Origin: Caryophanales bacterium
GTDB lineage: Bacteria > Bacillota > Bacilli > CAJFEE01
NCBI GenBank assembly: GCA_029256085.1
Contig: JAQSYP010000006.1
Coordinates: 34,754 to 98,753 of the forward strand
DNA: 64,000 nucleotides
Direction: 5' to 3'
The notes under the pieces are model-generated. The model had not been told where the DNA came from and searched no databases. It worked only from the letters and a program-made list of their open reading frames with translations. Both the position numbers and the translations under genes were made by a program. Shown piece by piece: positions 47,912-60,104 of the stretch; within the stretch, counting starts at the first letter, position 1; every line of letters begins with the position of its first letter.

Positions 47912-49798
47912 TTAATTATTTGTTTTTGCTATTTTACCTTGTTCAATATAAACAAGTAAAATTGATATATCAGCTGGGTTTACTCCAGAAATTCTTGAAG
48001 CTTGTCCAATAGATAAAGGTCTAACTTGTTTTAATTTTTGTCTTGCTTCACTTGCTAAACCATTAATAGAATCATAATCAATATTATCTGGTATTTTCTT
48101 ACTGTCCATTTTTTTCATTTTTTCAACTTGTTGAAGAGATTTTTCTATATATCCTTCATATTTTATCTGTATTTCGACTTGTTCAAGAACTTCAGTTTCA
48201 AGCTCATTATTGCCGAATCCTATTTTTAAAAGATGACTGTAATGAATTTCTGGCCTTTTTAATAATTCATATGGCTTGATTCCATCTTTCAGTTCACTTC
48301 CGCTAAGATTAAACAATAATTCTTGGATTTCCTTAGTTGGTTTAATAGTAATTTCTTTTAGTCTTTGTTTTTCAGTTTCGATTTTATCTAACTTACTTAA
48401 AAATCTACTATATCTATCTTCATTGATTAAGCCTACTTTAAATCCGTATCCTGTTAACCTTACATCAGCATTGTCATGTCTTAATATCAATCTATACTCG
48501 GCCCTTGACGTAAGTAATCTATATGGTTCATTTGTACCTTTTGTTACTAAATCATCTATTAAAACTCCAATATATGCATCTGATCTATCTAATATTAAAG
48601 GTTCCTTCTTTTGGGCTTTTAAAGACGCATTTATTCCAGCAATTAGACCTTGTCCCGCTGCTTCTTCATAACCACTAGTTCCATTTATTTGGCCAGCAGT
48701 GTATAAGTTTTTTATAATTTTTGTTTCTAATGTAGGCCATAGTTGGGTTGGTACAACAGCATCGTATTCGATAGCATAACCAGACCTCATTATTTGTGCA
48801 TTTTCCAATCCAGATATAGATTTTATCATTTGGATTTGTACATATTCTGGTAAACTAGTTGATAACCCTTGAACATATACTTCTTCTGTATTTCTACCTT
48901 CAGGCTCTAAGAAAAGTTGATGCCTCGGTTTATCATTAAATCTAACAATTTTATCCTCTATAGATGGACAATATCTTGGTCCAGTTCCAACAATCATACC
49001 TGAATACATTGGCGATAAATGTAAATTATTATTTATAATATTGTGTGTTTGCTCGTTTGTATAAGTTAACCAACATGGTATTTGGTCATCTTTATATTCA
49101 GTAGTTTCAAAAGAAAATGCCCTAGGAACATCATCACCTGGTTGAATTTCTGTTTTTGAATAATCAATCGTTTTGCTATTAACTCTTGGTGGTGTACCTG
49201 TTTTAAATCTAACTAAATCAAACCCTAAATCTATTAGTTGTTCTGAGAGCCTAATAGAAGGTTGTTGATTGTTTGGACCGCTAGAATATTCAACATTACC
49301 AATTATAATTTTTCCTCTAAGGTATGTACCTGTTGTTATTACAACAGCATCTGCTAAATATCTAATTCCCGTTCTAGTTATTATTCCTTTTACACAATCA
49401 TCTTCAATAATCAGTTCTTCTACTAATCCTTGCTCTAGTACTAAATTATCTTGTTGTTCAATTGTTTTCTTCATTTCATGTTGATATAAATACTTATCTG
49501 CTTGTGCTCTCAATGCTCTAACTGCAGGACCTTTACCTGTATTAAGCATTCTCATTTGGATATGGGTTTTATCGATATTTTTCCCCATTTCTCCACCTAG
49601 AGCATCTATTTCTCTTACTACAATACCTTTTGCAGGTCCACCAATAGAGGGATTGCACGGCATATAAGCTACTGTATCTAAATTTATTGATATTAACAGT
49701 GTCTTTGACCCCATTCTTGCTGATGCAAGAGCTGCTTCACATCCTGCATGTCCAGCTCCAATTACAATGACATCAAATTTCATACCTGTTGATTCCAC
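47912..49798 (-). CDS. mnmG: tRNA uridine 5-carboxymethylaminomethyl modification enzyme MnmG (GidA)
   Basis: The FAD-binding motif [15 protein letters not shown] lies at the N-terminus; [17 protein letters not shown] and [10 protein letters not shown] are family motifs. With MnmE it modifies U34 of tRNAs. GTG at 49798 with GGAGG 8 nt upstream gives 628 aa, the B. subtilis length; an ATG at 49813 overlaps the ribosome site. Confidence 0.95.
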   Translation of the reverse strand: MESTGMKFDVIVIGAGHAGCEAALASARMGSKTLLISINLDTVAYMPCNPSIGGPAKGIVVREIDALGGEMGKNIDKTHIQMRMLNTGKGPAVRALRAQADKYLYQHEMKKTIEQQDNLVLEQGLVEELIIEDDCVKGIITRTGIRYLADAVVITTGTYLRGKIIIGNVEYSSGPNNQQPSIRLSEQLIDLGFDLVRFKTGTPPRVNSKTIDYSKTEIQPGDDVPRAFSFETTEYKDDQIPCWLTYTNEQTHNIINNNLHLSPMYSGMIVGTGPRYCPSIEDKIVRFNDKPRHQLFLEPEGRNTEEVYVQGLSTSLPEYVQIQMIKSISGLENAQIMRSGYAIEYDAVVPTQLWPTLETKIIKNLYTAGQINGTSGYEEAAGQGLIAGINASLKAQKKEPLILDRSDAYIGVLIDDLVTKGTNEPYRLLTSRAEYRLILRHDNADVRLTGYGFKVGLINEDRYSRFLSKLDKIETEKQRLKEITIKPTKEIQELLFNLSGSELKDGIKPYELLKRPEIHYSHLLKIGFGNNELETEVLEQVEIQIKYEGYIEKSLQQVEKMKKMDSKKIPDNIDYDSINGLASEARQKLKQVRPLSIGQASRISGVNPADISILLVYIEQGKIAKTNN

Positions 49799-49813
49799 TA
49801 ATAAAACCTCCAT

Positions 49814-51190
49814 TTATTTCCCTAAGCAAAATTGGCTGAATAACTGATCAATTAAACTTTCTTGTACACTATCACCTATTATTTGACCTAAGTACTCCCA
49901 TGCTCTTACTAAATCAATTTGTATTAAATCAATTGGAGTATCGCATTTTATTGCCACTACTGCTTCATTTAAAGATTTTTTACTCTTCTTTATTAAATCG
50001 ATATGTCTAGTATTTGATATGTAAGTTAAGTCATTTCCTTCTATAGCTCCACCCATATATTTATTATATATAGCTTCTTCTAATTCTTCTATTCCATGGT
50101 CGTTATTTACTGAAGTTTTTACTATAATTGCATTTGAAGATAGCTTAAGACCTTCAATGTTGAGTTGATTTGGTAAGTCAATTTTGTTTAATACTATAAC
50201 TATTTCTTTATCTTCTACTAAATTAAATAATTCCAGATCTTTATCTGAAAATTGCTCGTTATTATTAAGTACAAATAATACTAAGTCTGCATCTGATATG
50301 GCTTTTTTAGATCTTTCTACCCCTATCTTTTCAACAATATCTTCAGTTTCTCTAATTCCTGCTGTATCAATTAATTTTAGAGGTATTCCTCTAACATTGA
50401 CATATTCTTCAATAACATCTCTTGTAGTTCCAGGTATATCTGTAACTATTGCTTTATTTTCTTGAATTAATGCATTTAGAAGTGATGACTTACCAACATT
50501 TGGTCTGCCAATTATAGCTGTCGCGACACCTTCTCGAATAATTTTTCCATGTCTTGCTGACTGTAGCATTATTTCTAATTCATTTAGTACTTCGGTAACT
50601 TTTGGAAGTAATATTGAATTTGTCATTTCTTCAACATCATCATATTCTGGATAGTCGATATTCACTTCTATATGAGCTAATGTTTCTAGTAATTTTTGAC
50701 GTAATGAAACAATTTTATTTGATAGTCTTCCTTCTAGTTGATTTAAGGCAACAGTCATTGCCTTATCTGTTTTCGCTCTAATTATATCTATAACTGCCTC
50801 TGCTTGAGATAAATCAATTCGACCATTTAAGAAAGCACGTTTTGTAAACTCTCCAGGTTCCGCGAGTCTAGCTCCATATTCTAAAACTAACTCTAATACT
50901 CTATTTACTGAAACTATGCCACCGTGACAATTAATTTCTACTACATCTTCTTTTGTAAATGTTTTTGGAGCCAACATAACTGTTAGCATAACCTCTTCTA
51001 AAACGACATTTGTCTCAGGATTTACAATGTGGCCATAATGAACCGTATGGCTATGTACATTATTTAAATTTTTCCCTTTGAATATTAAATTTGCTATTTT
51101 TACAGCTCGGTCTCCGCTTAATCTAACTATAGCTATTGCACCCTCTCCAGGAGCAGTAGATATTGCGGCTATTGTATCAAATTCTAACAA
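49814..51190 (-). CDS. mnmE: tRNA modification GTPase MnmE (TrmE)
   Basis: An N-terminal formyl-THF-binding domain, a helical domain and an inserted G domain ([21 protein letters not shown]) are present, and the C-terminus is the catalytic CLGK box. TTG at 51190 is preceded by GGAAGGA. 458 aa, as expected. Confidence 0.96.
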   Translation of the reverse strand: MLEFDTIAAISTAPGEGAIAIVRLSGDRAVKIANLIFKGKNLNNVHSHTVHYGHIVNPETNVVLEEVMLTVMLAPKTFTKEDVVEINCHGGIVSVNRVLELVLEYGARLAEPGEFTKRAFLNGRIDLSQAEAVIDIIRAKTDKAMTVALNQLEGRLSNKIVSLRQKLLETLAHIEVNIDYPEYDDVEEMTNSILLPKVTEVLNELEIMLQSARHGKIIREGVATAIIGRPNVGKSSLLNALIQENKAIVTDIPGTTRDVIEEYVNVRGIPLKLIDTAGIRETEDIVEKIGVERSKKAISDADLVLFVLNNNEQFSDKDLELFNLVEDKEIVIVLNKIDLPNQLNIEGLKLSSNAIIVKTSVNNDHGIEELEEAIYNKYMGGAIEGNDLTYISNTRHIDLIKKSKKSLNEAVVAIKCDTPIDLIQIDLVRAWEYLGQIIGDSVQESLIDQLFSQFCLGK

Positions 51191-51278
51191 TTCTATCTTC
51201 CTTCCAAACTACAATATATGTATTCATTTATTTCCTAGTTTTCGTTAATAATACTTTGAAAATTATATTTGAATGGAT

Positions 51279-51360
51279 TTATCCACATTAAAAATAGTAT
51301 ACATTTATTAATTAGAGATATCCACAGTGGATAATTATTTAGGTATTTTATTTTTCCACA
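51279..51360. other. DnaA-box cluster between mnmE and jag
   Basis: A perfect TTATCCACA lies at 51279-51287. ATATCCACA (51318-51326) and the opposite-facing AGTGGATAA (51326-51334) nearly abut, and TTTTCCACA lies at 51352-51360. Confidence 0.6.
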
Positions 51361-51388
51361 AAAAAAAAGCTACACGTAATGTGCAGCT
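51357..51388 (-). terminator. Terminator of the rnpA-yidC-jag unit
   Basis: AGCTGCAC / GTGTAGCT forms the stem (51368-51388, one wobble) and nine T follow on the minus strand. Confidence 0.82.
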
Positions 51389-51396
51389 ATACTTAA

Positions 51397-52014
51397 TTAT
51401 TTAGGAAAAATTGTTAAATAACGATGAGGTTCATCACCCATAGATTCGGTTCTAATATCTCTTCTTTCTGAAAGTACCGTATGGATTACTTTTCTCTCAT
51501 AAGCAGGCATCGGTTCTAATTCTACTTTTCTTCTTGTCGCGACAGCTTTATCAGCTAACCTATTAGCTAGTGTTGTTAATGTTTCTTTTCTTTTTTCTCG
51601 ATAATTTTCAACATCTAAGATAAAAGTATGAAATTGCTTTGTATTTTTATTCCCAACAAGTTGAACTAGATATTGTAAGGCGTTAAGAGTATATCCTCTT
51701 CTACCAATAATTGCTGACGTGTCTTCTCCAGTAATCTTGAAAATAACTTCCTTACCATTTCTTTCAACTTTAATTTCTGGATGTATTTCCATTTCCGTTA
51801 ATACTTTTTGTAAATAATCTCTTGCCTCATCTACTGAATCATAATTTAATTTTACGAAAACAACAGCTGGTTTACTTCCAAATAATCCTAGTAAACCTTT
51901 TTTACCCTCATCTATTACTCTAATGTCTACTTTGTCACGGGTAACGTTAAGCTGAGTCAATGCATCTTGAACAGCTTCGTCTACAGTAGGTCCTGTTACT
52001 GTTAATTCTTTCAC
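51397..52014 (-). CDS. jag: RNA-binding protein Jag (KhpB, EloR)
   Basis: An N-terminal Jag domain ([19 protein letters not shown]), a KH domain with [13 protein letters not shown], and a C-terminal R3H domain ([21 protein letters not shown]) are in order. It overlaps yidC by 4 bp. 205 aa is typical. Confidence 0.95.
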   Translation of the reverse strand: MKELTVTGPTVDEAVQDALTQLNVTRDKVDIRVIDEGKKGLLGLFGSKPAVVFVKLNYDSVDEARDYLQKVLTEMEIHPEIKVERNGKEVIFKITGEDTSAIIGRRGYTLNALQYLVQLVGNKNTKQFHTFILDVENYREKRKETLTTLANRLADKAVATRRKVELEPMPAYERKVIHTVLSERRDIRTESMGDEPHRYLTIFPK

Positions 52015-52784
52015 TTTTTTGCCCCTCCTACTTTTGCAGGTTGCAATTCAATTTTAGGTGGTTTTATTACAATTGTTTGTACTATTGAGAAAATATTACC
52101 GACTACCCAATATAATGATAAAGCCGATGGTAAGTTTACTGCAAAAATTAGAATCATCCCTGGCATTAAATAAAGCATCATTTTAAGCTGAGGATTATCT
52201 TCTTGACCTTTCATCATAAGCTTTTGTTGAACATATGTAGCCACAGCTGCAATGATCGGTAAAATAAAATATGGATCTTTATCACCTAAATCAAAATATA
52301 AGAATGTATGTTCATTAATTTCTTTAGTACGCATTATCGCATGATAGAATGCAATTAATATAGGCATTTGTATAAATAAAGGTAAACAACCTGCCATTGG
52401 GTTTACACCGTGCTTTTGGAATAAAAGCATAGTTTCTTGTTGTAATTTTTGTTGAGTTTTTTGATCTTTTGAACTATATTTTTCTTTCAATGCAGTAAGT
52501 TCAGGTTGAATAACCTGCATAGCCTTTGTACTTTGCATTTGTTTTATCATTAATGGTAATAAAGCAGCTCTTATAATTATTGTTACTACTATAATTGCAA
52601 TTCCGAAATTATCTTTAAACATTTCTGCTACATATGTAATTAACCAAGATAAAGGATAAACAAAATATTCATTCCATACCCCTTTACTTTCTGGTGTAAT
52701 TGCTTGGTTAATCTCTGAACAACCTGATAGTACAGCTATTAATCCAGTTAAAAGTAATAACAGGGTCAACTTCTTTTTATTCAC
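52011..52784 (-). CDS. yidC: Membrane protein insertase YidC (SpoIIIJ)
   Basis: A lipoprotein signal (lipobox LSGC at about 19-22) precedes five transmembrane helices. The conserved [20 protein letters not shown] contains the hydrophilic-groove Arg. It inserts membrane proteins and, in Bacillus, supports sporulation. Position next to rnpA and jag identifies it as the SpoIIIJ copy. Confidence 0.95.
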   Translation of the reverse strand: MNKKKLTLLLLLTGLIAVLSGCSEINQAITPESKGVWNEYFVYPLSWLITYVAEMFKDNFGIAIIVVTIIIRAALLPLMIKQMQSTKAMQVIQPELTALKEKYSSKDQKTQQKLQQETMLLFQKHGVNPMAGCLPLFIQMPILIAFYHAIMRTKEINEHTFLYFDLGDKDPYFILPIIAAVATYVQQKLMMKGQEDNPQLKMMLYLMPGMILIFAVNLPSALSLYWVVGNIFSIVQTIVIKPPKIELQPAKVGGAKK

Positions 52785-52905
52785 TTAACTTCCTCCTAAA
52801 TCTTTAAGCAATTCTATTAAATCTATAAACATATATTATCATTAAATACCTTAAAAATACTATTAAATATGTCGACAAGGTTTTTAATTGATATACAAAA
52901 ATCTT

Positions 52906-53250
52906 CTATTTTTTATTAAGAAACCCTAATTTACTAAAAATATGATTAAGACTTGCCTCAAACTCTGGAAGTCCCATTTCAGCGGTTTGTTTTCTAGCTA
53001 TAACAACTATATTAATATTATTTGGTAGCTTGTTTTTATATTTATTAAAATATTCTCTAATATAACGTTTTATTTTATTTCTTAAATGAGCTTTTCCTAT
53101 CTTTTTTCCAACAGAAATCCCAATTCTTATATTTTCATTTTGTGGAATTGTATTGTAGTAAACAATAAATTGTCTATTAGCAAAAGATTTACCATTTCCT
53201 AAAATGGCTTGAAATTCTTTATTCTTCTTAATTCTGTACTTTTTTTTCAT
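52906..53250 (-). CDS. rnpA: Ribonuclease P protein component
   Basis: The basic 114-aa protein has the family signature LRNKIKRYIREYF and GISVGKKIGKAH. It assists RNase P RNA in tRNA 5' processing. It lies downstream of rpmH with a hairpin between them. Confidence 0.95.
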   Translation of the reverse strand: MKKKYRIKKNKEFQAILGNGKSFANRQFIVYYNTIPQNENIRIGISVGKKIGKAHLRNKIKRYIREYFNKYKNKLPNNINIVVIARKQTAEMGLPEFEASLNHIFSKLGFLNKK

Positions 53251-53328
53251 TTTTTCACCTTTTGTTGAAACCTCTAATATTAGGTATCTAAAGTATTCTA
53301 TTTACAATTATTACCCTAAAAATTAGAA

Positions 53329-53351
53329 AAAAGACCACTGATAATCAGTGG
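53329..53351 (-). terminator. Hairpin with T-run between rpmH and rnpA
   Basis: CCACTG / CAGTGG (53335-53351) is followed on the minus strand by a run of T, beginning 1 bp after the rpmH stop. It may reduce read-through into rnpA. Confidence 0.75.
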
Positions 53352-53352
53352 C

Positions 53353-53487
53353 CTATGCAGATAATACTTTTCTTCCTTTTTTACGACGAGCAGCTAAAAC
53401 TTTACGTCCGTTCTTTGTGCTCATACGCTCTCTAAAACCATGAACTTTACTACGTTTACGTTTATTTGGTTGAAATGTTCTTTTCAC
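53353..53487 (-). CDS. rpmH: 50S ribosomal protein L34
   Basis: The 44-aa very basic protein begins [19 protein letters not shown] and ends KGRKVLSA. The GTG start at 53487 has AAGGAGGTG upstream. It is too short to be listed by many gene finders, but the match is complete. Confidence 0.97.
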   Translation of the reverse strand: MKRTFQPNKRKRSKVHGFRERMSTKNGRKVLAARRKKGRKVLSA

Positions 53488-53664
53488 GATCTAGCACCTC
53501 CTTGAGGATTACCTCTAAATAACCTTTTAAATTATAGTAAATCATTGATATAAATGTCAATAGACCACAATTTCTAAATTCTATCATAAAAACTGAGAAA
53601 TGTAAAAAGTATTTTAAAATTAAGTTATCAACAGCTCTAAAACACATTTTTACAATTTTTTTCT

Positions 53665-53900
53665 TTATCCACAACACATATCGACAAAATATACACACTA
53701 TATAGAACTGTGGATTACTTTTATACACAAGCTATAGATGTTGTGGATAAGTGTACAAAAACCATTGCAACTATTGTATTTCTTTGATATGATAATTTTG
53801 TTTTCAGTGTGAGGATAACCTAAAACCTTTTAAAAACTATCCACAGATTGTTAGTAACTTGTGGATATGTTATCCAAGCTGTTTATAAAATTTGTCCACA
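53665..53900. other. oriC, DnaA-box region upstream of dnaA
   Basis: DnaA boxes on both strands: TTATCCACA at 53665-53673, TGTGGATTA at 53709-53717, TGTGGATAA at 53742-53750 (perfect), CTATCCACA at 53837-53845, TGTGGATAT at 53860-53868, TTATCCAAG at 53870-53878 and TTGTCCACA at 53892-53900. This fills most of the 500-bp gap between rpmH and dnaA. It corresponds to the upstream inc regions of B. subtilis oriC. Confidence 0.93.
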
Positions 53901-53993
53901 TATATGGTATTCTGTCGATAAATATCCTAATTAATTTAAAAAAATATACGTAGATAGAGCTTTATAGCATTATTTTAGAGGAGGGATAAGTTT

Positions 53994-55340
53994 GTGGAAA
54001 ATATAGGTGATCTTTGGAGCCAAGCTTTGAAGGAAATTGAGAAAAAAACTAGTAAGCCAAGCTTTGAAACTTGGTTAAAATCAACTAAAGCCAATTCTCT
54101 TCAGAAGGATACTATTATAATTGAAGCTCCTAATGAGTTTGCACGAGATTGGTTAGAAAATAGATATACCGATTTAATAAGTGATACATTGAATGAACTT
54201 ACTGGATCAAAGTTAAATATAAAATTTATAATTCCTCAGAACCAGATTGAAGATGATTTTGAATTTAAACCGCAACCTAAGCCAAAAATTAATGATAGTG
54301 ATTTTGTAGAAAACCCACAAAGCATGCTAAATTCAAAATATGTTTTTGATACTTTTGTAATAGGTGCAGGCAATAGATTTGCACATGCTGCATCACTAGC
54401 TGTTGCAGAAGCACCAGCAAAAGCATATAATCCTCTCTTTATATATGGGGGAGTTGGACTAGGAAAAACACATTTAATGCATGCAATAGGTCACTATGTT
54501 CTAGAACATAATCCTAAAGCAAAAGTTGTTTATTTATCTTCAGAGAAATTTACAAATGAATTTATTAATTCAATCAGAGACAATAAAGCTGTTGAATTTA
54601 GAAATAAATATCGAAATGTTGATGTACTTTTAATAGATGATATTCAGTTCCTAGCTGGAAAAGAGCAAACACAAGAAGAATTTTTCCATACATTTAATGC
54701 TTTGCATGAAGAATCAAAACAAATAGTAATTTCAAGTGATAGACCACCAAAAGAAATTCCTACTCTTGAAGATAGACTGCGTTCACGTTTCGAATGGGGT
54801 TTAATAACTGACATTACACCTCCTGATTTAGAAACTAGAATTGCAATACTACGTAAAAAAGCAAAAGCAGATGCTCTTGATATTCCTAACGAAGTTATGA
54901 TTTATATTGCAAACCAAATTGATTCGAACATAAGAGAGCTTGAAGGAGCTTTAATAAGAGTTGTAGCCTATTCATCATTAATTAATAAAGATATAAATGC
55001 AGATTTAGCGGCTGAAGCTCTTAAAGATATTATCCCTAGCTCTAAACCAAAAATAATTACAATATTGGATATTCAAAAAGCTGTATCAGTAATGTTTAAT
55101 CTTAAATTAGAAGAATTTAAAGCGAAAAAGCGTACAAAATCAGTGGCTTTCCCTCGACAAATAGCAATGTATTTATCTCGTGAACTTACAGATCATTCAC
55201 TACCTAAAATTGGTGAAGAATTTGGTGGAAGAGATCATACTACAGTAATACATGCTCATGAAAAAATTTCTACTTTATTAACTACCGATCAATTACTTCA
55301 AAGGCAAATTAAAGAAATTCAAGACCAATTTAAGAGTTAA
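53994..55340 (+). CDS. dnaA: Chromosomal replication initiator DnaA
   Basis: Domain I (1-85), a linker, AAA+ domain III with [15 protein letters not shown] and LLIDDIQF, and DNA-binding domain IV with [20 protein letters not shown] and [11 protein letters not shown] are present. GTG at 53994 has GAGGAGGG upstream; 448 aa is normal. It is flanked by DnaA boxes on both sides. Confidence 0.98.
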   Translation: MENIGDLWSQALKEIEKKTSKPSFETWLKSTKANSLQKDTIIIEAPNEFARDWLENRYTDLISDTLNELTGSKLNIKFIIPQNQIEDDFEFKPQPKPKINDSDFVENPQSMLNSKYVFDTFVIGAGNRFAHAASLAVAEAPAKAYNPLFIYGGVGLGKTHLMHAIGHYVLEHNPKAKVVYLSSEKFTNEFINSIRDNKAVEFRNKYRNVDVLLIDDIQFLAGKEQTQEEFFHTFNALHEESKQIVISSDRPPKEIPTLEDRLRSRFEWGLITDITPPDLETRIAILRKKAKADALDIPNEVMIYIANQIDSNIRELEGALIRVVAYSSLINKDINADLAAEALKDIIPSSKPKIITILDIQKAVSVMFNLKLEEFKAKKRTKSVAFPRQIAMYLSRELTDHSLPKIGEEFGGRDHTTVIHAHEKISTLLTTDQLLQRQIKEIQDQFKS

Positions 55341-55374
55341 TACTGTGTATAAGATGTACTAACATTTCAACAGT

Positions 55375-55490
55375 CTGTCCACATGTGGATAGACTGTGAT
55401 TTCTTAGTATAAACACCCTTATCCACATATCCACAGCGCCTATTACTATTATTACTAATTATTTAATAAAAAAATAAAATAAATATACAT
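55375..55490. other. oriC, DnaA boxes and unwinding region downstream of dnaA
   Basis: CTGTCCACA (55375-55383) and TGTGGATAG (55384-55392) face each other. TTATCCACA (55419-55427) and ATATCCACA (55427-55435) follow, then a short GC patch GCGCC, then TAT/TAC/TAA trinucleotides (55441-55463) and an A/T-only stretch. This is the layout of the B. subtilis basal unwinding system with a DnaA-trio. Confidence 0.92.
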
Positions 55491-55509
55491 ACAATAGGAG
55501 GACTTAAAA

Positions 55510-56655
55510 ATGCAGTTTTCGATTCAAAAAGATTACCTTGTTAGAAGTGTACAAGAGGTTATGAAAGCTGTTTCATCAAGAACTACTATTCCAATACTTA
55601 CTGGTATAAAACTTGTTGTAACAGATGATGGTGTTATTTTAACTGGAAGTGATTCCGATATATCAATACAATCTTTCATTCCAAAAGAAGAAGCTGGTGA
55701 TGAAATAGTTGAAATTAAATCAACTGGTAGTGTTGTATTACAAGCTAAATACTTTAGTGAAATTGTAAAAAAATTACCTAAAAATACAGTTGATATTGAA
55801 GTTGGAGAAAATTTACTTACAAAAATTAAATCAGGTAAAAGTGAATTCAATCTTAACGGTTTAAATGCAGAAGATTATCCACACCTACCGAAACTTGAAG
55901 AACACCAAACTATAAAAGTAAGAGGCGATCTTTTAAGAAACATTATAAAGCAAACAGTATATGCTGTTTCTAGTTCGGAAAATCGTCCAATTTTAACTGG
56001 TGTCAATTGGAAGATAACAAATAATGAACTAATTTGTACTGCTACAGATAGTCATAGACTATCCCAAAGAAAATCAGTAGTTCAAAGTGATTTTAATTTA
56101 GATGGATATAATGCAAATATTGTAATTCCAGGAAAAAGTTTAAATGAACTTAGTAAAATTATTGATGACATGGAAGAAATGATAGATGTAGTTATAACTG
56201 ATAACCAGGTATTATTCAGAACTAAGCATATTCAATTTTTTTCAAGATTATTAGAAGGAAATTATCCTGATACAACAAAACTAATTCCAACTGATATGAA
56301 AACTATTATCCAAGTTAACTCTAGGGAACTATTACAGGCTATAGATCGTGCTTCATTACTTGCAAGAGAAGGGAATAATAATGTTGTTAAACTAGAAATC
56401 ATTGATAGCAACACTGTTGAAATAACATCTAATTCTCCTGAAATTGGTAAAGTGACTGATGAGGTTGTTTGTAATAAAATTGAAGGTGAAGAATTAAAAA
56501 TATCATTTAGTGCTAAGTACATGTTAGATACACTAAGAGTTTCAGAGGGATCTGATGTTGAAATTAGCTTTACAGGGGCAATGAGACCATTTGTTATAAC
56601 AAATACTAATGATAATTCTATTCTTCAACTAGTTTTACCAGTTAGAACATATTAA
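55510..56655 (+). CDS. dnaN: DNA polymerase III beta subunit (sliding clamp)
   Basis: Three repeated clamp domains cover 381 aa; MQFSIQKDYLVRSVQEVMKA and the C-terminal LQLVLPVRTY are typical ends. ATG at 55510 has AGGAGG upstream. It lies just after the oriC unwinding region. Confidence 0.98.
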   Translation: MQFSIQKDYLVRSVQEVMKAVSSRTTIPILTGIKLVVTDDGVILTGSDSDISIQSFIPKEEAGDEIVEIKSTGSVVLQAKYFSEIVKKLPKNTVDIEVGENLLTKIKSGKSEFNLNGLNAEDYPHLPKLEEHQTIKVRGDLLRNIIKQTVYAVSSSENRPILTGVNWKITNNELICTATDSHRLSQRKSVVQSDFNLDGYNANIVIPGKSLNELSKIIDDMEEMIDVVITDNQVLFRTKHIQFFSRLLEGNYPDTTKLIPTDMKTIIQVNSRELLQAIDRASLLAREGNNNVVKLEIIDSNTVEITSNSPEIGKVTDEVVCNKIEGEELKISFSAKYMLDTLRVSEGSDVEISFTGAMRPFVITNTNDNSILQLVLPVRTY

Positions 56656-56665
56656 TTTTTTAAAA

Positions 56666-56710
56666 AAAGAATGCTACTAGTCAAACTATTACTAGTGGCA
56701 TTCTTTTATA
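56666..56710 (+). terminator. Rho-independent terminator of dnaN
   Basis: A 16-bp stem (AAAGAATGCTACTAGT paired with its near complement at 56691-56706) is followed by T residues. Confidence 0.85.
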
Positions 56711-56731
56711 TATCAATAAAATTTAGTAAAA

Positions 56732-56740
56732 TGGTATAAT
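56732..56740 (+). promoter_or_regulatory. Promoter of yaaA-recF-gyrB-gyrA
   Basis: TGGTATAAT is an extended -10 with a consensus hexamer at 56735-56740, after the dnaN terminator and 25 bp before yaaA. There is no clear -35. Confidence 0.65.
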
Positions 56741-56764
56741 AAGACTTTTTAGGGTGGGAAAAAT

Positions 56765-56977
56765 TTGAGAGATATCAAAATAGATACTGAATATATTACA
56801 CTTCAACAACTATTAAAATTAGAAGCAATAGTTTCTTCAGGTGGTATGGTAAAAGCATTTTTATCTGAGGAAGTCGTATTAGTTAATGGAGAAGTTGAAA
56901 ATCGTAGAGGTAAAAAACTATATCCTGGGGATGTAGTAGATATAAAAAAGCATGAAGTATTAAAAATCATTAAATAG
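56765..56977 (+). CDS. yaaA: S4-domain RNA-binding protein YaaA
   Basis: The 70-aa S4-like protein has ITLQQLLKLEAIVSSGGMVK and VLVNGEVENRRGKKLYPGD. TTG at 56765 has AGGGTGGG upstream. It sits 15 bp before recF, as in Bacillus. Confidence 0.92.
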   Translation: MRDIKIDTEYITLQQLLKLEAIVSSGGMVKAFLSEEVVLVNGEVENRRGKKLYPGDVVDIKKHEVLKIIK

Positions 56978-56992
56978 ATTGGTGATTTTATT

Positions 56993-58105
56993 TTGTATAT
57001 AAAAAAGATATTGTTAAAAAATTATAGAAATTATAGTAGTTTAGAATTAAATTTTGACAATAAAGTGAATGTTTTTATTGGCTTAAATGCCCAAGGTAAA
57101 ACGAATTTGATGGAGTCTATTCATGTGTTAGCCTTTGCAAAATCACATAGAACAACAAATGATAAAGAACTTATCAAATGGGACGAAGAATATGCTAAAA
57201 TAGAAGGTAGCATACAAAAAAGAAATAGTACGGATATACTTCAGCTAATTTTATCTAAGAAAGGAAAAAAAGCTAGAGTAAATTTAATAGAGAAAGCTAG
57301 ATTAAGCGAGTATGTTGGTAATTTTAATGTTGTAATGTTTGCCCCAGAAGATCTTAATTTAGTAAAAGGTAGCCCTCAAGTACGTAGGAAATTTATAGAT
57401 ATGGAATTGGGGCAAATTTCTCCTATATATATTTATAATTTATCTACATATCAAAAAGTATTACTTCAACGAAATAACTATCTTAAAAAGTTATCTATAA
57501 AAGAGACTACAGATTTGACTACCTTAGACATATTAACTGAACAGATGGTTGAACTCGCAGCAAAAATTGTAGATAAGAGACTACAATTTATAACACTTTT
57601 AGAAAATTGGGCTAAAGGTATTCATTCCGATATTACAAATGGGATTGAAAATTTGTCAATTAACTATAAATCAAGCATTAATGTATCAGAAAAACCAGAA
57701 TTGTCGAAAATGATACAAGAATACTACGATTATTATGAAAAAAACAAAGAACGTGAGATTTATAGAGGTGTTACTCTTTTTGGTCCTCACCGTGATGATT
57801 TGGAATTACTAGTAAATAGTAAAGATGTTCAAATATATGGATCACAAGGGCAGCAAAGAACAGTTGCCTTATCATTAAAACTAGCAGAAATAGAATTAAT
57901 AAAGACAGAAACTAATGAATATCCAGTTTTACTTTTAGACGATGTACTATCAGAACTAGATAATTCTAGACAGACACATTTATTAGACACAATTCAAAAT
58001 AAAGTTCAAACTTTCGTAACTACAACAAATATCGATGGAATTGATCACAAAGTTATTTCGGAAGCAAAAATTTTCAAAGTAAAAAACGCAAATATAGAGT
58101 ACTAA
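56993..58105 (+). CDS. recF: DNA replication and repair protein RecF
   Basis: The Walker A motif is [14 protein letters not shown] near residue 31. An SMC-like signature [18 protein letters not shown] and Walker [12 protein letters not shown] follow. It loads RecA on gapped DNA. The TTG start at 56993 has GGTGA upstream. 370 aa. Confidence 0.96.
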   Translation: MYIKKILLKNYRNYSSLELNFDNKVNVFIGLNAQGKTNLMESIHVLAFAKSHRTTNDKELIKWDEEYAKIEGSIQKRNSTDILQLILSKKGKKARVNLIEKARLSEYVGNFNVVMFAPEDLNLVKGSPQVRRKFIDMELGQISPIYIYNLSTYQKVLLQRNNYLKKLSIKETTDLTTLDILTEQMVELAAKIVDKRLQFITLLENWAKGIHSDITNGIENLSINYKSSINVSEKPELSKMIQEYYDYYEKNKEREIYRGVTLFGPHRDDLELLVNSKDVQIYGSQGQQRTVALSLKLAEIELIKTETNEYPVLLLDDVLSELDNSRQTHLLDTIQNKVQTFVTTTNIDGIDHKVISEAKIFKVKNANIEY

Positions 58106-58137
58106 TGTTAAAAATAAAAGACTTGAAGAGGGTGTAA

Positions 58138-60072
<1,935 letters not shown>

Positions 60073-60104
60073 AAGGTTTTGATAGGAGAAAGGAGGATTA
60101 TTTC

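Noticed and set aside
53462..53728. 88-codon minus-strand frame over oriC and rpmH
   Set aside because: It overlaps rpmH in another frame and the DnaA boxes; it is not a protein of any known kind.
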